Positions 23,291 to 32,857 are shown, counted from the first letter of the stretch. The stretch: DNA of 43,515 nucleotides from Planctomycetes bacterium UBA1662 (GCA_002320775.1 DCKY01000240.1:21165-64679), one strand, 5' to 3'. The notes: generated by a model from the letters alone, not told the origin. A program made the numbers and translations.

Positions 23291-25306
23291 TCAGTCCTGC
23301 AACTCTTTCCAGAGAACGACTTCCATTAATTTCTCTTGGACATTTCTCTTGATGATCATTATGCCCGATTTTACCAGCGGACTCGTTTGAGTCTTTGCCT
23401 TAAGTTCAATAGTGAAATAAGTACCTGCAAAACACATAACATCCCTGTAATCGTTGAGAACCCTCTGCAGCAGGGGGTCATCTTCAGCATCTACGCGATC
23501 GACCCCTACATCGCTTGTCAGAAGGTCGTCCGCATCGCCAGTCGTACCATCGACCAGTTCGATCTGCTCAAGGTTAGTGAAATAATTGGTCTCGACATCA
23601 GCCATGGGCGAGCTGCCGGTTCCATCGAGCCCCATCTGGTCAATCCCGACCATGGAATTGAAATCAAGCTCTCCACCAAGCTCATCTTCCTCCGGCGGAA
23701 GCGGCCTCTTGGGCTGACCAAGATCCTTCAACATGGTCTGCTCCGCCCCCTCAACCCCGGCACCGGCCTCCTCTTCCTCGTACTCCTGGTACTCAAAGCG
23801 GTAATCATTGATCAACAGGGCCACGTTCTCCGCCTCCTCATCATTGCCTTCCCGCAGAGAGGGCAGCAGCGCGTAAAGAACCGGCACCGAGGCGGTATTG
23901 ATATTGATCTTACCTGAGGAGAAGGTGGTAAAGAGGTCCTGCAGGCCGATCGGCACCTCGGGTTGCTCAATGTATTCGTAGCCTTCCTCGTCAAAGGCCT
24001 GGGCCGGGCCGGTCATTCCCCGGGTCAGAGAGTTCGCGTTCAGCCCGCCGATTCCGGGAAATTCCTGGCCATGCGCCTTGATCAGCTCCGGCGGCAGGCC
24101 GCCTGGGAAGGCCTCCATAAGACCCGAGAGAGCATCAGCCTCCTGCTCCCGGAAGAACTCCTGGTCGCTGTCGTAAATATAGGTGGCGGAGAGATCGCCA
24201 AATTCATCTTTCTGCAAAAGGAACCCGGCAGCCGTCTCAAGTCCCTCTTCCGGGATTTCCTCCGGCCCGGGTCCGTAGAAGAGCTCCCGGGTGATCGAGG
24301 GAATATTCAGCAATTCGGTCGTGTGATAGATCCTGTTCTGCTCAATGGAGGTACGCCTGGCAATAACGTAATCGACAATATCCCTGGCCAGCCGGTCGGA
24401 GGTGTAGTTGTCCCGGTAGAAGAAATCCCGATCCTCGTTAAGGCTCAGAATCACCTCTATGGCCCGGCCAAGCATCAGGATGGTAGCTTCCTCCTGCTGT
24501 TCGGTCGGCTCGACGAACTCCGTCAATTCAGCCTCGTCTTCAAGACCAACGACTCCCTCGAGTTCGTTGACAGCCTCGCCGTCCTCCTCGGAATCACCGT
24601 TCCGATTGATAAGCCCGACCCGTGACCGGATCTTGTCGCCGAGCGATTGCTGGCCCCGGGCAGTATCGGCCGAGGTCCCGGCCGCCATCTCCGCGAGCTC
24701 CTCGCCAGAGAGCGTTCCCCCCGGCCCGGTGAGAGCATCCTCCTCAGCTGGAAGCGGGGCGTATTCAAACAGCCGGTTCAGATCAAAGCGGCGCTCATTG
24801 TCAGTGATCGTGACCTTCACCTTGACCTCGCCAACCTCATGCTGCTGGGAATTGAAGATCGCCTCCATGAGATAGTCAAAGTTCTGCGAGCCTCCTTCAA
24901 CTCCGACACCTCCCTGCTGGCCGGTCTGGAGAGCGACGAATCTGCCTTCATCGCCGCCGCCTCCACCGCGAGCCGCGCCTCCGGCGCCTGCGCCGGCATC
25001 CGGCGCGGATGCGGCAGGATCTTCGGCACCGCCGGAATAATCCTGGACGATATCCTCCGTCAACTGCGCCATGACGAGCTGGGCTACGGAGTAGAGGGCA
25101 TCCTGGCCCTGGATGTCGCCATGACGTACATGCGCAATCTTCTCCTCCATCACAGTGTAGAAGCTCAGATGGTAAACCATCATGTACAGCACGATGAATA
25201 CGACCATCACCACCATCAGGGCGATGCCGTCACATCGAGAGCGGGGCCGCTCAGGACCACCACGATCACTGCAACCGTATGTAGATTCAGTTCTGGGAAA
25301 AACCAT
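23291..25306 (-). CDS. GspK-like minor (tip) pseudopilin
   Basis: A 671-residue protein with a prepilin-type leader: a charged N-terminus ending RCDG, then the hydrophobic helix IALMVVMVVFIVLYMMVYHL. There is no Glu at +5 after the likely cleavage site, as is usual for GspK. The helix is followed by QDALYSVAQLVMAQ, VKVKVTITDNERRFDLNRLF (the GspK segment after the helix), a large helical insertion, and GKININTASVPVLYALLP near residue 465, the helix-hairpin-helix-like T2SSK motif. It is about twice the usual GspK length (about 330) because of acidic, Glu/Gly-rich insertions near 80-120 and 500-560. As first gene of the module it would cap a pseudopilus. Confidence 0.78.
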   Translation of the reverse strand: MVFPRTESTYGCSDRGGPERPRSRCDGIALMVVMVVFIVLYMMVYHLSFYTVMEEKIAHVRHGDIQGQDALYSVAQLVMAQLTEDIVQDYSGGAEDPAASAPDAGAGAGGAARGGGGGDEGRFVALQTGQQGGVGVEGGSQNFDYLMEAIFNSQQHEVGEVKVKVTITDNERRFDLNRLFEYAPLPAEEDALTGPGGTLSGEELAEMAAGTSADTARGQQSLGDKIRSRVGLINRNGDSEEDGEAVNELEGVVGLEDEAELTEFVEPTEQQEEATILMLGRAIEVILSLNEDRDFFYRDNYTSDRLARDIVDYVIARRTSIEQNRIYHTTELLNIPSITRELFYGPGPEEIPEEGLETAAGFLLQKDEFGDLSATYIYDSDQEFFREQEADALSGLMEAFPGGLPPELIKAHGQEFPGIGGLNANSLTRGMTGPAQAFDEEGYEYIEQPEVPIGLQDLFTTFSSGKININTASVPVLYALLPSLREGNDEEAENVALLINDYRFEYQEYEEEEAGAGVEGAEQTMLKDLGQPKRPLPPEEDELGGELDFNSMVGIDQMGLDGTGSSPMADVETNYFTNLEQIELVDGTTGDADDLLTSDVGVDRVDAEDDPLLQRVLNDYRDVMCFAGTYFTIELKAKTQTSPLVKSGIMIIKRNVQEKLMEVVLWKELQD

Positions 25307-25672
25307 AGCTATTGTTCTTCTTCGGCCCGTAATGGGCGCCGAGTGGAAGATTCCTTACCGGTGGTCCGAAAATCATGAACCTGAGGTTATTCGGTACATG
25401 CAGGGGGACCATCTATAGACTTTTAGAGCAAATCAGATGCCGTGACACTCAAGAACTCCGCAAGTCCTCCGCACTCGCTTCTCATTTCACCATAAACCTA
25501 TTAGTCAAAAGGGTTAATATTTAAAACCCTGGGGACAAAAAGGTCATTTTTTTCCTGGGGAATCTGCTCCAGGCGGACCTGGAAGTGTATGCCGTGTTGC
25601 AAAAAAATGCAGTTTCAGCCAGATTAGCGGGTTTCACCCCCCCGGGAAACACCCCGAAGGCGACCAGCAGGG
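25307..25672. other. Divergent promoter region between the GspK-like gene and nadB
   Basis: About 365 bases between divergently transcribed genes. The middle (25490-25560) is AT-rich and contains AGGGTT, nine bases, AACCCT near 25509-25529, a possible operator or promoter region. Imperfect inverted repeats near 25553-25572 (CCTGGGG/CTCCAGG) follow. No small gene is evident. Confidence 0.5.
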
Positions 25673-27367
25673 ATGACCGAGCCTAAAGACAATCCTCTCC
25701 TTGAAAAACTCAGGGCCTGCGTCCCCGGCATGAACCGGCGCTACCTTGCCGATTTTGAGATTTCCCGCATCTCCCACCGCTTCACAGATGTCCTGGTCAT
25801 CGGCAGCGGGATCGCCGGGCTCTCGGCCGCCCTTGCCGCCGCCGAGAACGAGGATCTTGAGGTCCTCGTTCTCGCCAAGAGCAGCCTGGAAGAATCCGCA
25901 ACACGCTGGGCCCAGGGTGGAATCGCCGCGGTCATTCTCCCTGAACGAACCGGCGATTCACTCGAGGCGCACATGCGGGACACCATCGATGTGGCCGCGG
26001 GGATCGCCGAGGAAGAGAACCTGCGCATCATGACGACGGAGGGAGTCGAGCGGGTCAGGGAATTAGTCGAGCGCGGGACGAATTTCGACAGGAACACCGA
26101 GGGCGAGCTGCAGCTGACTCGCGAAGGCGCGCATTCCTTTCCCCGAATCCTTCACCGCGGGGACACCACCGGCGAGGAAATCGCCCGGGCGCTTGTCGAG
26201 GCCGCGCTGAAAAAAAACAATGTTCTCTGTCGCCCGGGTACCTTCGCAATCGACCTGCTCGACCGTGAAGGCAGCTGCATCGGCGCCCTCGTAGCTAATG
26301 AGACCGGCCAGCTGGAGGCCATCTGGGCCCGCCAGACAGTCCTCGCCACCGGCGGAGTCGGCCGACTCTACAGGGAGACCACGAACCCTTCGATCGCCAC
26401 CGGAGACGGCCTCGCCATGGCCTTCAGGGCCGGAGCCCGCCTGATGGACCTTGAGTTCATACAATTTCACCCGACCACTCTCTACCTTGCCGGGGCCGAC
26501 AGATTTCTCATCACCGAGGCCATCCGCGGCGAAGGCGGAGTGCTGCGCACCCAGGCCGGCGACGCTTTCATGAAGCGCTTCCATGAGCTGGCCGACCTCG
26601 CCCCGCGCGATGTCGTCTCCAGGAGCATCCTCGAAATAATGAAAGAGACCGGAGAGAACAAGGTCTGGCTCGATCTTGGCGCCATCGCCGAGGACCGTAT
26701 CCGCGAGCGTTTCCCGCGGATCCTGGAGCTCAGCAGGAGCTTCGGTATCGACATCATCCGCGAACCGATCCCGGTAAGGCCCAGCGCCCACTATTCCATC
26801 GGCGGTGTCTCTACCGATCCCAACGGCCGCACGAGCGTACCCGGGCTCCTTGCCGCAGGTGAGGTTGCCTGCACAGGCGTCCACGGAGCAAATCGACTCG
26901 GCTCCAACTCCCTGCTCGAGGGCCTCGTCTTCGGCCATCGCAGCGGCCGCGAGGCCGCCCAGGCGACGGCCGGACTTCCCAGGCCGGAACCTTTTCCGCT
27001 CTCAAAACCAGGCAAAGAACTTTCTCCTGAAATCGTTACGAACACATCCGCGGGCGAGCTCGATCTGGCCGATCTCCTCTCCAGCCTCAAGAGCCTGCTC
27101 TGGTACAAGGTCGGCGTCGAACGAAACGGACGGGAGCTCTCCAGCGCGCTGGAGCAGCTGTCAACCTGGACCGCCTACCCGCTGGCAGCGGATTTCCGTG
27201 ATGTGGAAAGCTGGACCCTGCAGAATATGTTACAAACCTCCTGGCTGGTCACCTACTCCGCCCTGCGTAGAGCGGAATCGCGCGGGGTCCACTACAGGGC
27301 CGACCATCCTGACCGGGATGATCTGAATTTCAACCGGCACCTGGCTATATCGAGAGCGGACTTCTGA
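25673..27367 (+). CDS. nadB: L-aspartate oxidase NadB
   Basis: FAD enzyme that oxidises L-aspartate to iminoaspartate, the first step of de novo NAD synthesis. The 564-residue protein has the FAD dinucleotide fold VIGSGIAGLSAALAA at 42-56, ATRWAQGGIAAV, the family segment HSFPRILHRGDTTG, LEFIQFHPTTLY, LITEAIRGEGGVLR with catalytic Arg, and the C-terminal FAD contact HGANRLGSNSLLEGLVFG. A helical succinate-dehydrogenase-like C-terminal domain follows. The ATG at 25673 is close behind CAGGG. nadA and nadC are not nearby; hflX follows directly. Confidence 0.96.
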   Translation: MTEPKDNPLLEKLRACVPGMNRRYLADFEISRISHRFTDVLVIGSGIAGLSAALAAAENEDLEVLVLAKSSLEESATRWAQGGIAAVILPERTGDSLEAHMRDTIDVAAGIAEEENLRIMTTEGVERVRELVERGTNFDRNTEGELQLTREGAHSFPRILHRGDTTGEEIARALVEAALKKNNVLCRPGTFAIDLLDREGSCIGALVANETGQLEAIWARQTVLATGGVGRLYRETTNPSIATGDGLAMAFRAGARLMDLEFIQFHPTTLYLAGADRFLITEAIRGEGGVLRTQAGDAFMKRFHELADLAPRDVVSRSILEIMKETGENKVWLDLGAIAEDRIRERFPRILELSRSFGIDIIREPIPVRPSAHYSIGGVSTDPNGRTSVPGLLAAGEVACTGVHGANRLGSNSLLEGLVFGHRSGREAAQATAGLPRPEPFPLSKPGKELSPEIVTNTSAGELDLADLLSSLKSLLWYKVGVERNGRELSSALEQLSTWTAYPLAADFRDVESWTLQNMLQTSWLVTYSALRRAESRGVHYRADHPDRDDLNFNRHLAISRADF

Positions 27368-27372
27368 CCTGA

Positions 27373-27510
27373 GGGTTCAAAACCATCGGCGCTTCATCCA
27401 CCTCTGAAAACAAGACGGCCCTGGTCATCAAGGCCCTGCTCAATAACGACAGGGCCTCTGTCGATCCACTGTCGGAAATCATCTCGCTCTCGAAAACCGC
27501 TGACATCGAG
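27373..27510 (+). other. In-frame upstream coding extension of hflX lacking a normal start codon
   Basis: The hflX frame is open for 46 codons upstream of its first GTG, back to a TGA at 27370-27372. The translation (ENKTALVIKALLNN to IISLSKTADIEV) corresponds to the conserved start of HflX proteins. There is no ATG, GTG or TTG in it. GAGGG at 27371-27375 lies nine bases before an in-frame ATC at 27385; an in-frame CTG is at 27421. Either an unusual start codon is used or the sequence has an error. Confidence 0.6.
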
Positions 27511-28722
27511 GTGCGTGAGAGCCTGGTTCAGAAGCTCAGCCGCCCCAACGCGGCGACCTGGGTCGGAGCGGGGAAGGTTGCAGAGGCCGCCGAGCTCGCG
27601 CAGGAGCTCGATGTCGACTTCATCATCACCGACAACGACCTGAGCCCTGCGCAGGAACGCAACATTGAGAAGATCACGGAAAAAACCGTGATCGATCGCA
27701 GCCAGCTGATCATGGACATCTTCGCCCAGAGGGCGCAGACCCCACAGGCCAGGCTCCAGGTCGAGCTGGCCCAGTTGCGCTACAGCCTGCCCCGGCTGAA
27801 GCGCATGTGGACTCACCTCTCCCGCTACGAGGGCGGCATCGGCATGCGCGGGCCGGGCGAGAAGCAGCTCGAGACCGACAAGCGCCTCATCGGACGCCGG
27901 ATCCAGAAGATGGTCCGGGATCTGAAGCACATCGAGCGGCGTAACCAGGTGGCCATCGAAAATCGCTCGGGAGAATTCGTCGTCGCCCTCGCAGGGTATA
28001 CCAACGCTGGAAAATCGACCCTGCTGAACACGTTGACAAGATCCGACGAGCTGGTTGAGGACAAGCTCTTCGCCACGCTCGACACCAGGGTCAGGCGCTG
28101 GATCCTGAATGAGCGGCGGCATGTTCTTCTCACCGACACGGTCGGCTTCATCAAAGACCTCCCCCATCACCTGGTCGCAAGCTTTGAGGCGACTCTTACC
28201 GAGACGCGCCGCGCCGACATCATCCTCCACGTCGTCGACGCCAGCTCTCCCCAGGCAGAACAACATATTCGCACGGTGAACAAGGTCCTCCAGACCCTCA
28301 AATGCGGCGACAAGATGACCTGGATGGTCCTCAATAAATGGGATGCCCTGACCAGCGAGGAGATCCCGGAGGCCAACAACCTCGCCAGCATCGGACCGGA
28401 CTACGGCTCCCGGGCGACCGCGGCATCAAACATCAAGGTCCTTGAGCCCGCGCAAGCCTTCCAGGTCTCCGCCGCCAACGGCACAGGACTTGAAGTCCTC
28501 TCCGAAGCCGTCCTCGACCACCTGCAGGCGGGCGACGAGCCGATCAGTCTTGTCGTCCCCCATTCCAGGGGAGATGTTGTCGCCTACCTGCGGGAAAACG
28601 CGAGCCTTGAAGAGCTCGACTACCAGGTTGATGGAGTGCATGTGAGCTGCTCCATCTCACCGGCCAGAGGCGCGCGGCTGAAACATATCTTCCCAGAAGG
28701 TTTCACGAGAAACGACGACTGA
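27511..28722 (+). CDS. hflX: Ribosome-associated GTPase HflX
   Basis: GTPase that splits stalled 70S ribosomes, especially after heat stress. The listed start is the first standard codon, GTG, giving 403 residues, but the family N-terminus appears to continue upstream to about 27385. HflX landmarks are WVGAGKV, IITDNDLSPAQERNIE, VIDRSQLIMDIFAQRAQT, and GGIGMRGPGEKQLETDKR. The G domain has G1 GYTNAGKST (162-170), G3 DTVGF and G4 NKWD. The frame follows nadB by a few bases and probably shares its message; it converges on the dnaJ-like gene with a 3-base gap. Confidence 0.95.
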   Translation: MRESLVQKLSRPNAATWVGAGKVAEAAELAQELDVDFIITDNDLSPAQERNIEKITEKTVIDRSQLIMDIFAQRAQTPQARLQVELAQLRYSLPRLKRMWTHLSRYEGGIGMRGPGEKQLETDKRLIGRRIQKMVRDLKHIERRNQVAIENRSGEFVVALAGYTNAGKSTLLNTLTRSDELVEDKLFATLDTRVRRWILNERRHVLLTDTVGFIKDLPHHLVASFEATLTETRRADIILHVVDASSPQAEQHIRTVNKVLQTLKCGDKMTWMVLNKWDALTSEEIPEANNLASIGPDYGSRATAASNIKVLEPAQAFQVSAANGTGLEVLSEAVLDHLQAGDEPISLVVPHSRGDVVAYLRENASLEELDYQVDGVHVSCSISPARGARLKHIFPEGFTRNDD

Positions 28723-28725
28723 AGC

Positions 28726-29655
28726 TTACCCCGCCGTAGAGTCCTCGCCTTCCTGCTCGCTCAACGCCGTCTTCAGAGCATCGGATGGCGCCTGTGGAAC
28801 CGTCACGACAATCCGAACGAGATGATCGCCGGGATCATCTCCACCGCTCCCCAGGCCCTTGAGCCTCAGGACAGCGTCAGAAGAGGTGCCTGGCGGCACC
28901 GTGAGCTGAACCTCTTCGCGCAAGGTGTTAACGGTCACCTGGCCGCCGAGCACAGCCGTCTTCAGCGACACCTTGACCGACGAGCGGATATTCTTTCCCT
29001 GCCTGGTGAACTCATGGTGTTGATCGATGGATAGGCTGATCAGAAGATCGCCCGCCGGCCCCCCATTCGCTCCAGGCTGCCCCTTGCCGCCAACCCGCAA
29101 CACCTGGCCTTCAGCCACGTTTGCGGGTATTTGAATCTCCAGACGGCTCTCAGCCGCGGGACCTGGAATGGCAAGCTCACGGCTTCCCCCGAGGGCGGCT
29201 TCGCGAAAGGTGATCCTGAGAGAATGCCGTACATCCGCACCGCGCATGGGGGGAGCCTGTCCCGAACCAAAGCCGCCCGAAGAGAAACCTCCTCCCCCTC
29301 CGCTGCCGAAAAGATCTCCAAAAATTCCGGAGAACCGGCCGAAGATGTCCTCCGTCCGAACATCCTGGAACCCCTCGAATCCCATATTGCGCAATCCATC
29401 GGTTCCATAGCGGTCGTAGGTGCCCCTCTTTTCGGAATCCGAGAGCACCTCGAAAGCCTCAGCCGCCTCCTTGAAATTCGCCTCCGCCTGCTCGTCGCCC
29501 TTGTTCTTGTCCGGATGATACTTCAGAGCAAGAGCGCGATACGCCTTCTTGATCTCGCTATCGGAGGCGTCCCGCCCAATTCCCAGTATTTCGTAATAAT
29601 CTCGATTTTCGCCCATGAGCTCCGAGGCCCGAAGAATGATTTCAGCGTCCGACAT
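28726..29655 (-). CDS. DnaJ-type co-chaperone without zinc finger (CbpA/type B-like)
   Basis: Hsp40 partner of DnaK. The 309-residue protein has a J domain at about 19-84 with HPD at 47-49, a Gly/Phe-rich linker (IFGDLFGSGGGGGFSSGGFG) and two C-terminal beta domains, but none of the four CxxCxGxG zinc motifs of DnaJ. This matches type B proteins such as CbpA. The frame has 16 residues before the usual DYYEILGI, with a possible later start at the Met at residue 14. It is transcribed away from trxB. Confidence 0.93.
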   Translation of the reverse strand: MSDAEIILRASELMGENRDYYEILGIGRDASDSEIKKAYRALALKYHPDKNKGDEQAEANFKEAAEAFEVLSDSEKRGTYDRYGTDGLRNMGFEGFQDVRTEDIFGRFSGIFGDLFGSGGGGGFSSGGFGSGQAPPMRGADVRHSLRITFREAALGGSRELAIPGPAAESRLEIQIPANVAEGQVLRVGGKGQPGANGGPAGDLLISLSIDQHHEFTRQGKNIRSSVKVSLKTAVLGGQVTVNTLREEVQLTVPPGTSSDAVLRLKGLGSGGDDPGDHLVRIVVTVPQAPSDALKTALSEQEGEDSTAG

Positions 29656-29795
29656 AGCTTACCTGCGGTGAAATCGAGGCTCAAGAGAAGCCCGGCCTTC
29701 TCCTTCAGGTTTGATGTCCGGGGAATCCGCTGTATCTTGTGAGCTCCCGGAGAATTTCTCCCCGGGCCCAGGCACCTACTTGAAGGAAGCTCGAG

Positions 29796-30743
29796 ATGAC
29801 TGAGAAAGTAACCATCATCGGATCCGGCCCCGCCGGATTTACCGCGGCGATCTATGCCGCCAGAGCCAACCTGGAGCCCCTCATACTCGAGGGATTCCAG
29901 GCCGGCGGAATCCCCGGCGGACAGCTGATGACCACGACGGAAGTTGAAAACTATCCCGGCTTCCCGGACGGAGGCATCAGCGGCCCCGACCTCATGCAGA
30001 AATTCCGCGCCCAGGCGCTCGAATTCGGCACCCGCAGCTTCCAGGAAGACGTCACCGAGGTCGACCTGTCGAGCGGTCCCTTCAAGGTCAAGACCACCGA
30101 ACGCGAGGTCGAGACCCACAGCGTCATCATCTCCACCGGCGCCACCGCGAGGCGGCTTCACGTCCCCGGCGAAGAGACCCTCTGGAACAGGGGCATGAGC
30201 GCCTGCGCGGTATGCGATGGGGCCCTCCCCATCTTCAGGGACAAGGAGCTCGTCGTCATAGGCGGCGGCGACTCAGCTGTGGAGGAGGCCACCTTCCTCA
30301 CCAAGTTCGCCAGCAAGGTGTACATGATTCACCGTCGCGACGAACTGCGAGCCAGCAAGATCATGCAGGAACGCGCGCTGTCGAACGACAAGATTGAGAT
30401 CGTCTGGGACAGCGCCCTGGTCGATGCCGAGGGTGAAGACCTGGTTACCGGAGCGAGAATCAGCAACGTAAAGACCGGCGAGGAGAGCACCCTTTCCTGC
30501 GGCGGAATCTTCTACGCCATAGGGCACGACCCGAACACGGGCTTTCTCTCGGGACAGCTCGACACCGACGAACAGGGCTATCTCGTCGTCAACCCGGGCC
30601 GCACCGACACCTCGGTCGATGGCGTCTTCGCCTGCGGCGATGTGGTTGACAAGATCTACCGGCAGGCGATCACTGCGGCGGGGACCGGCTGCGCCGCGGC
30701 ACTCGATGCCGAGCGCTGGCTCGCCGAAAAGGGACTCGAATAG
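29796..30743 (+). CDS. trxB: Thioredoxin reductase
   Basis: NADPH- and FAD-dependent enzyme that reduces thioredoxin. Low-molecular-weight type, 315 residues. FAD fold IIGSGPAGFTAAIYAARA at 7-24; redox-active disulfide C137-A-V-C140 in the NADPH domain (the commoner form is CATC); NADPH fold VVIGGGDSAVEEATFL; HRRDELRASKIMQ for NADP phosphate; GVFACGDV in the C-terminal FAD segment. A GAAGGAAGC stretch lies just before the ATG. Confidence 0.95.
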   Translation: MTEKVTIIGSGPAGFTAAIYAARANLEPLILEGFQAGGIPGGQLMTTTEVENYPGFPDGGISGPDLMQKFRAQALEFGTRSFQEDVTEVDLSSGPFKVKTTEREVETHSVIISTGATARRLHVPGEETLWNRGMSACAVCDGALPIFRDKELVVIGGGDSAVEEATFLTKFASKVYMIHRRDELRASKIMQERALSNDKIEIVWDSALVDAEGEDLVTGARISNVKTGEESTLSCGGIFYAIGHDPNTGFLSGQLDTDEQGYLVVNPGRTDTSVDGVFACGDVVDKIYRQAITAAGTGCAAALDAERWLAEKGLE

Positions 30744-30755
30744 GACAGGAGCCGA

Positions 30756-30775
30756 GCCGGGCGTCAGCGCCCGGC
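30756..30775. terminator. GC-rich hairpin between convergent trxB and dipeptidase
   Basis: GCCGGGCG, TCAG, CGCCCGGC: a perfect 8-base stem located between the trxB stop and the end of the dipeptidase gene, overlapping the latter's last codons. No T run follows on either strand. Placement suggests a bidirectional terminator. Confidence 0.5.
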
Positions 30776-31978
30776 GACCTCTTCGACCTTTCTCCAGACC
30801 CGCAGCAGGTTGCCGCTGTAGAATCCCGCGAGCTCCTTCTCGCTCCAGCCCCTCTTGAGAAGCCCCGCGGTGATGAGATCGATCGAGGTGATGTCCTCCA
30901 GTTCGCCCGGCCAGGCGCCGATGCCGTCGAAGTCGCTCCCGAGCCCTATGAACTCCTTGCCGACGAGGTCTGCGATATAATCGACATGCTCGAACCAGTC
31001 CTCCAGCGGAGGAGGAGGGGGCCGGGGAGTGCTCGCGGACAGCTTCTCTTTTTCAGCCTTGGCTTTTTCCTCCTGGCCCGCGAAGCGTTCGTCAATCTCC
31101 TTCTCCTTGAGCTCCAGGAGAGCCTTCCGCTCGTTGTATTTCACCAGGTAATCCGCGGAGACGTACTGCGCCGCGAAATTCAACTGGATCACGCCTCCCC
31201 CCCTGGCGATCCCGCGGATGAGCTCATCGGTCAGGTTGCGGGGATGGTCGCAGAGCTTGCGAACGTTTGAGTGGCTGGCAATGATGGGGGCCTTGCTGAG
31301 ACGCAGATGGTCGCGCACCGCATCGTCTGAGATATGAGAGACATCGAGCATGATCCCCAGGCGGTTGGCCTCGGCGATAACCTCTTCTCCGAACTTGCTG
31401 ACGCCGCCATGAAGGGGGTCGTCGGTGGAGGAGTCGCAGAGATGGTTGTTCTTGAAATGACAGAGGCTCATATAGCGTACCCCCAGGCGGTAGAAGGTTC
31501 GCACCAGGTCGAGGCGCCCTTCGAGAATGGGAGAGCTGTTCTCCATGCACATCACCACCGAGATCTTGCCGGCGCGCTTGGCGGCCGGCACATCCGAAGC
31601 GGCCCGGGCAAGCGACAGCTCCCGCGGATACTCTTCAACCCAACCGCTGATCACATCACTGAGCGCGAGGGCGTGAGCAAGCGCGTCCTGCCCCTTCAGC
31701 GAGGGAGAGGTATAGACCACCATGAACGGAGCGTTTACGCCCGCGGCGCGCATTCGAGGAAGATCGACGAGGGTCTCCTCGCTTTTTTCATGCAGAGCCC
31801 AATCCGGAAGATTGAGCACCCGCGAGGGCGTGTCGAGGTGGGTATCGAGAACCGTGAGCTTCTGGTTCAGCTCACGGGACCGGTTAAGGATGTCATCGTG
31901 ACGCATCGAAACTGCTGAGCAAGAGGGCTGCAGCGCGGCCAGCAAGACCAGCAAGACCAACGGGTGGCGGAAATACAA
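30764..31978 (-). CDS. Membrane dipeptidase (peptidase family M19), probable lipoprotein
   Basis: Zinc dipeptidase related to renal dipeptidase, acting on dipeptides such as Cys-Gly or D-amino-acid-containing dipeptides. The 404-residue protein has a hydrophobic signal ending LQPSCS, an imperfect lipobox. Metal-site motifs are THLDTP near residue 47, VVMCMENS with the bridging Glu, LDVSHIS, IIASHSNVRKLCDHPRNL and the late GLGSDFDGIG. It is divergent from the ECF sigma gene and near ggt, with which it could degrade gamma-glutamyl peptides outside the cytoplasm. Confidence 0.9.
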   Translation of the reverse strand: MYFRHPLVLLVLLAALQPSCSAVSMRHDDILNRSRELNQKLTVLDTHLDTPSRVLNLPDWALHEKSEETLVDLPRMRAAGVNAPFMVVYTSPSLKGQDALAHALALSDVISGWVEEYPRELSLARAASDVPAAKRAGKISVVMCMENSSPILEGRLDLVRTFYRLGVRYMSLCHFKNNHLCDSSTDDPLHGGVSKFGEEVIAEANRLGIMLDVSHISDDAVRDHLRLSKAPIIASHSNVRKLCDHPRNLTDELIRGIARGGGVIQLNFAAQYVSADYLVKYNERKALLELKEKEIDERFAGQEEKAKAEKEKLSASTPRPPPPPLEDWFEHVDYIADLVGKEFIGLGSDFDGIGAWPGELEDITSIDLITAGLLKRGWSEKELAGFYSGNLLRVWRKVEEVAGR

Positions 31979-32176
31979 GTGCTCGGCTCCATATCAAGGG
32001 TTGCAGACGGAGAAAAACTTACCATTAATCGGAATCGAGAACATTTTTTCCCTAGGAAGGGCATTAGTCGAGCGTCTTCTTGGTAGAAGACTCCTTTAAT
32101 GAAGGTTTTCCTGTCACGGCGGGAAGAATAGAATGCTCGCGGTCGCAATCGCCCTGCTGCGCTGGAGAGCCGGATA
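31979..32176. other. Divergent spacer between dipeptidase and ECF sigma factor
   Basis: About 200 bases with AT-rich stretches around 32020-32110. No clear autoregulatory -35/-10 pair of the ECF type could be picked out by eye, and no gene is present. Confidence 0.4.
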
Positions 32177-32806
32177 ATGCCAGTTGAAGAAAAACCCATA
32201 GTCATCGAGGCGGAGGCCGTTGTCCACCGCCCCGACGAATGGTATGTGGAGGCCGCCTCCAGGGGAGACCGCGAGGCCTTTGACCAGCTCGTCCGCAGGC
32301 ATCAACAGGGTGTGATCAACGCGGCGGCCTACTATCTCGGCCACCAGGAAGACGCGCTCGAGGTCGCGCAGGAATCATTCCTCAAGGCCTACCGTTCGCT
32401 CAAGGGCTTCAAGGGCAGGGCGTCTTTCCGTACCTGGCTCCTGCGTATCACCCTCAACACCGCGAGATCGTTTCATGCTCACCGCCAGGCCATCAAACGC
32501 TCGGGAACTACGGCCACCATTTCCATCAGCGCCGCCAGCGAAGAAGAAGACCGGGGCGGCCTCGAGCTGAACGACTCGAGCGGCGATCCTCACCGGCTAC
32601 TTGAGCGGAAGGAGCTTCAGCAGCTCATCGAGGACGCGATCCGGTCGCTGGATGACCGGGCCCGCAGGATCATCATCCTCCGGGACATACTGGGCGAATC
32701 CTATCAGGCGATAGCGGATGAAGAGGGCCTGACCCTTGGAACAGTGAAGACCAGAGTGCATCGCGCGCGGCTTGAATTAAGAGAAATCATCGGCGATTTC
32801 CTGTAA
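32177..32806 (+). CDS. ECF-type RNA polymerase sigma factor
   Basis: A 209-residue sigma-70 family protein with regions 2 and 4 only. Region 2 spans about 28-95 (REAFDQLVRRHQQGVINAA, then DALEVAQESFLKAYRSLKGF and FRTWLLRITLNTARSF). Region 4 spans about 145-200 (AIRSLDDRARRIIILRDILG, SYQAIADEEGLTLGTVKTR). It resembles the RpoE-like ECF groups. No anti-sigma factor follows; the next gene is ggt, 51 bases away. GAGAG precedes the ATG. Confidence 0.93.
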   Translation: MPVEEKPIVIEAEAVVHRPDEWYVEAASRGDREAFDQLVRRHQQGVINAAAYYLGHQEDALEVAQESFLKAYRSLKGFKGRASFRTWLLRITLNTARSFHAHRQAIKRSGTTATISISAASEEEDRGGLELNDSSGDPHRLLERKELQQLIEDAIRSLDDRARRIIILRDILGESYQAIADEEGLTLGTVKTRVHRARLELREIIGDFL

Positions 32807-32857
32807 TCTGATGCGCAAATGAGCGGGCTTCCCGCCGCCGCAACCCCGGACCGAGCC

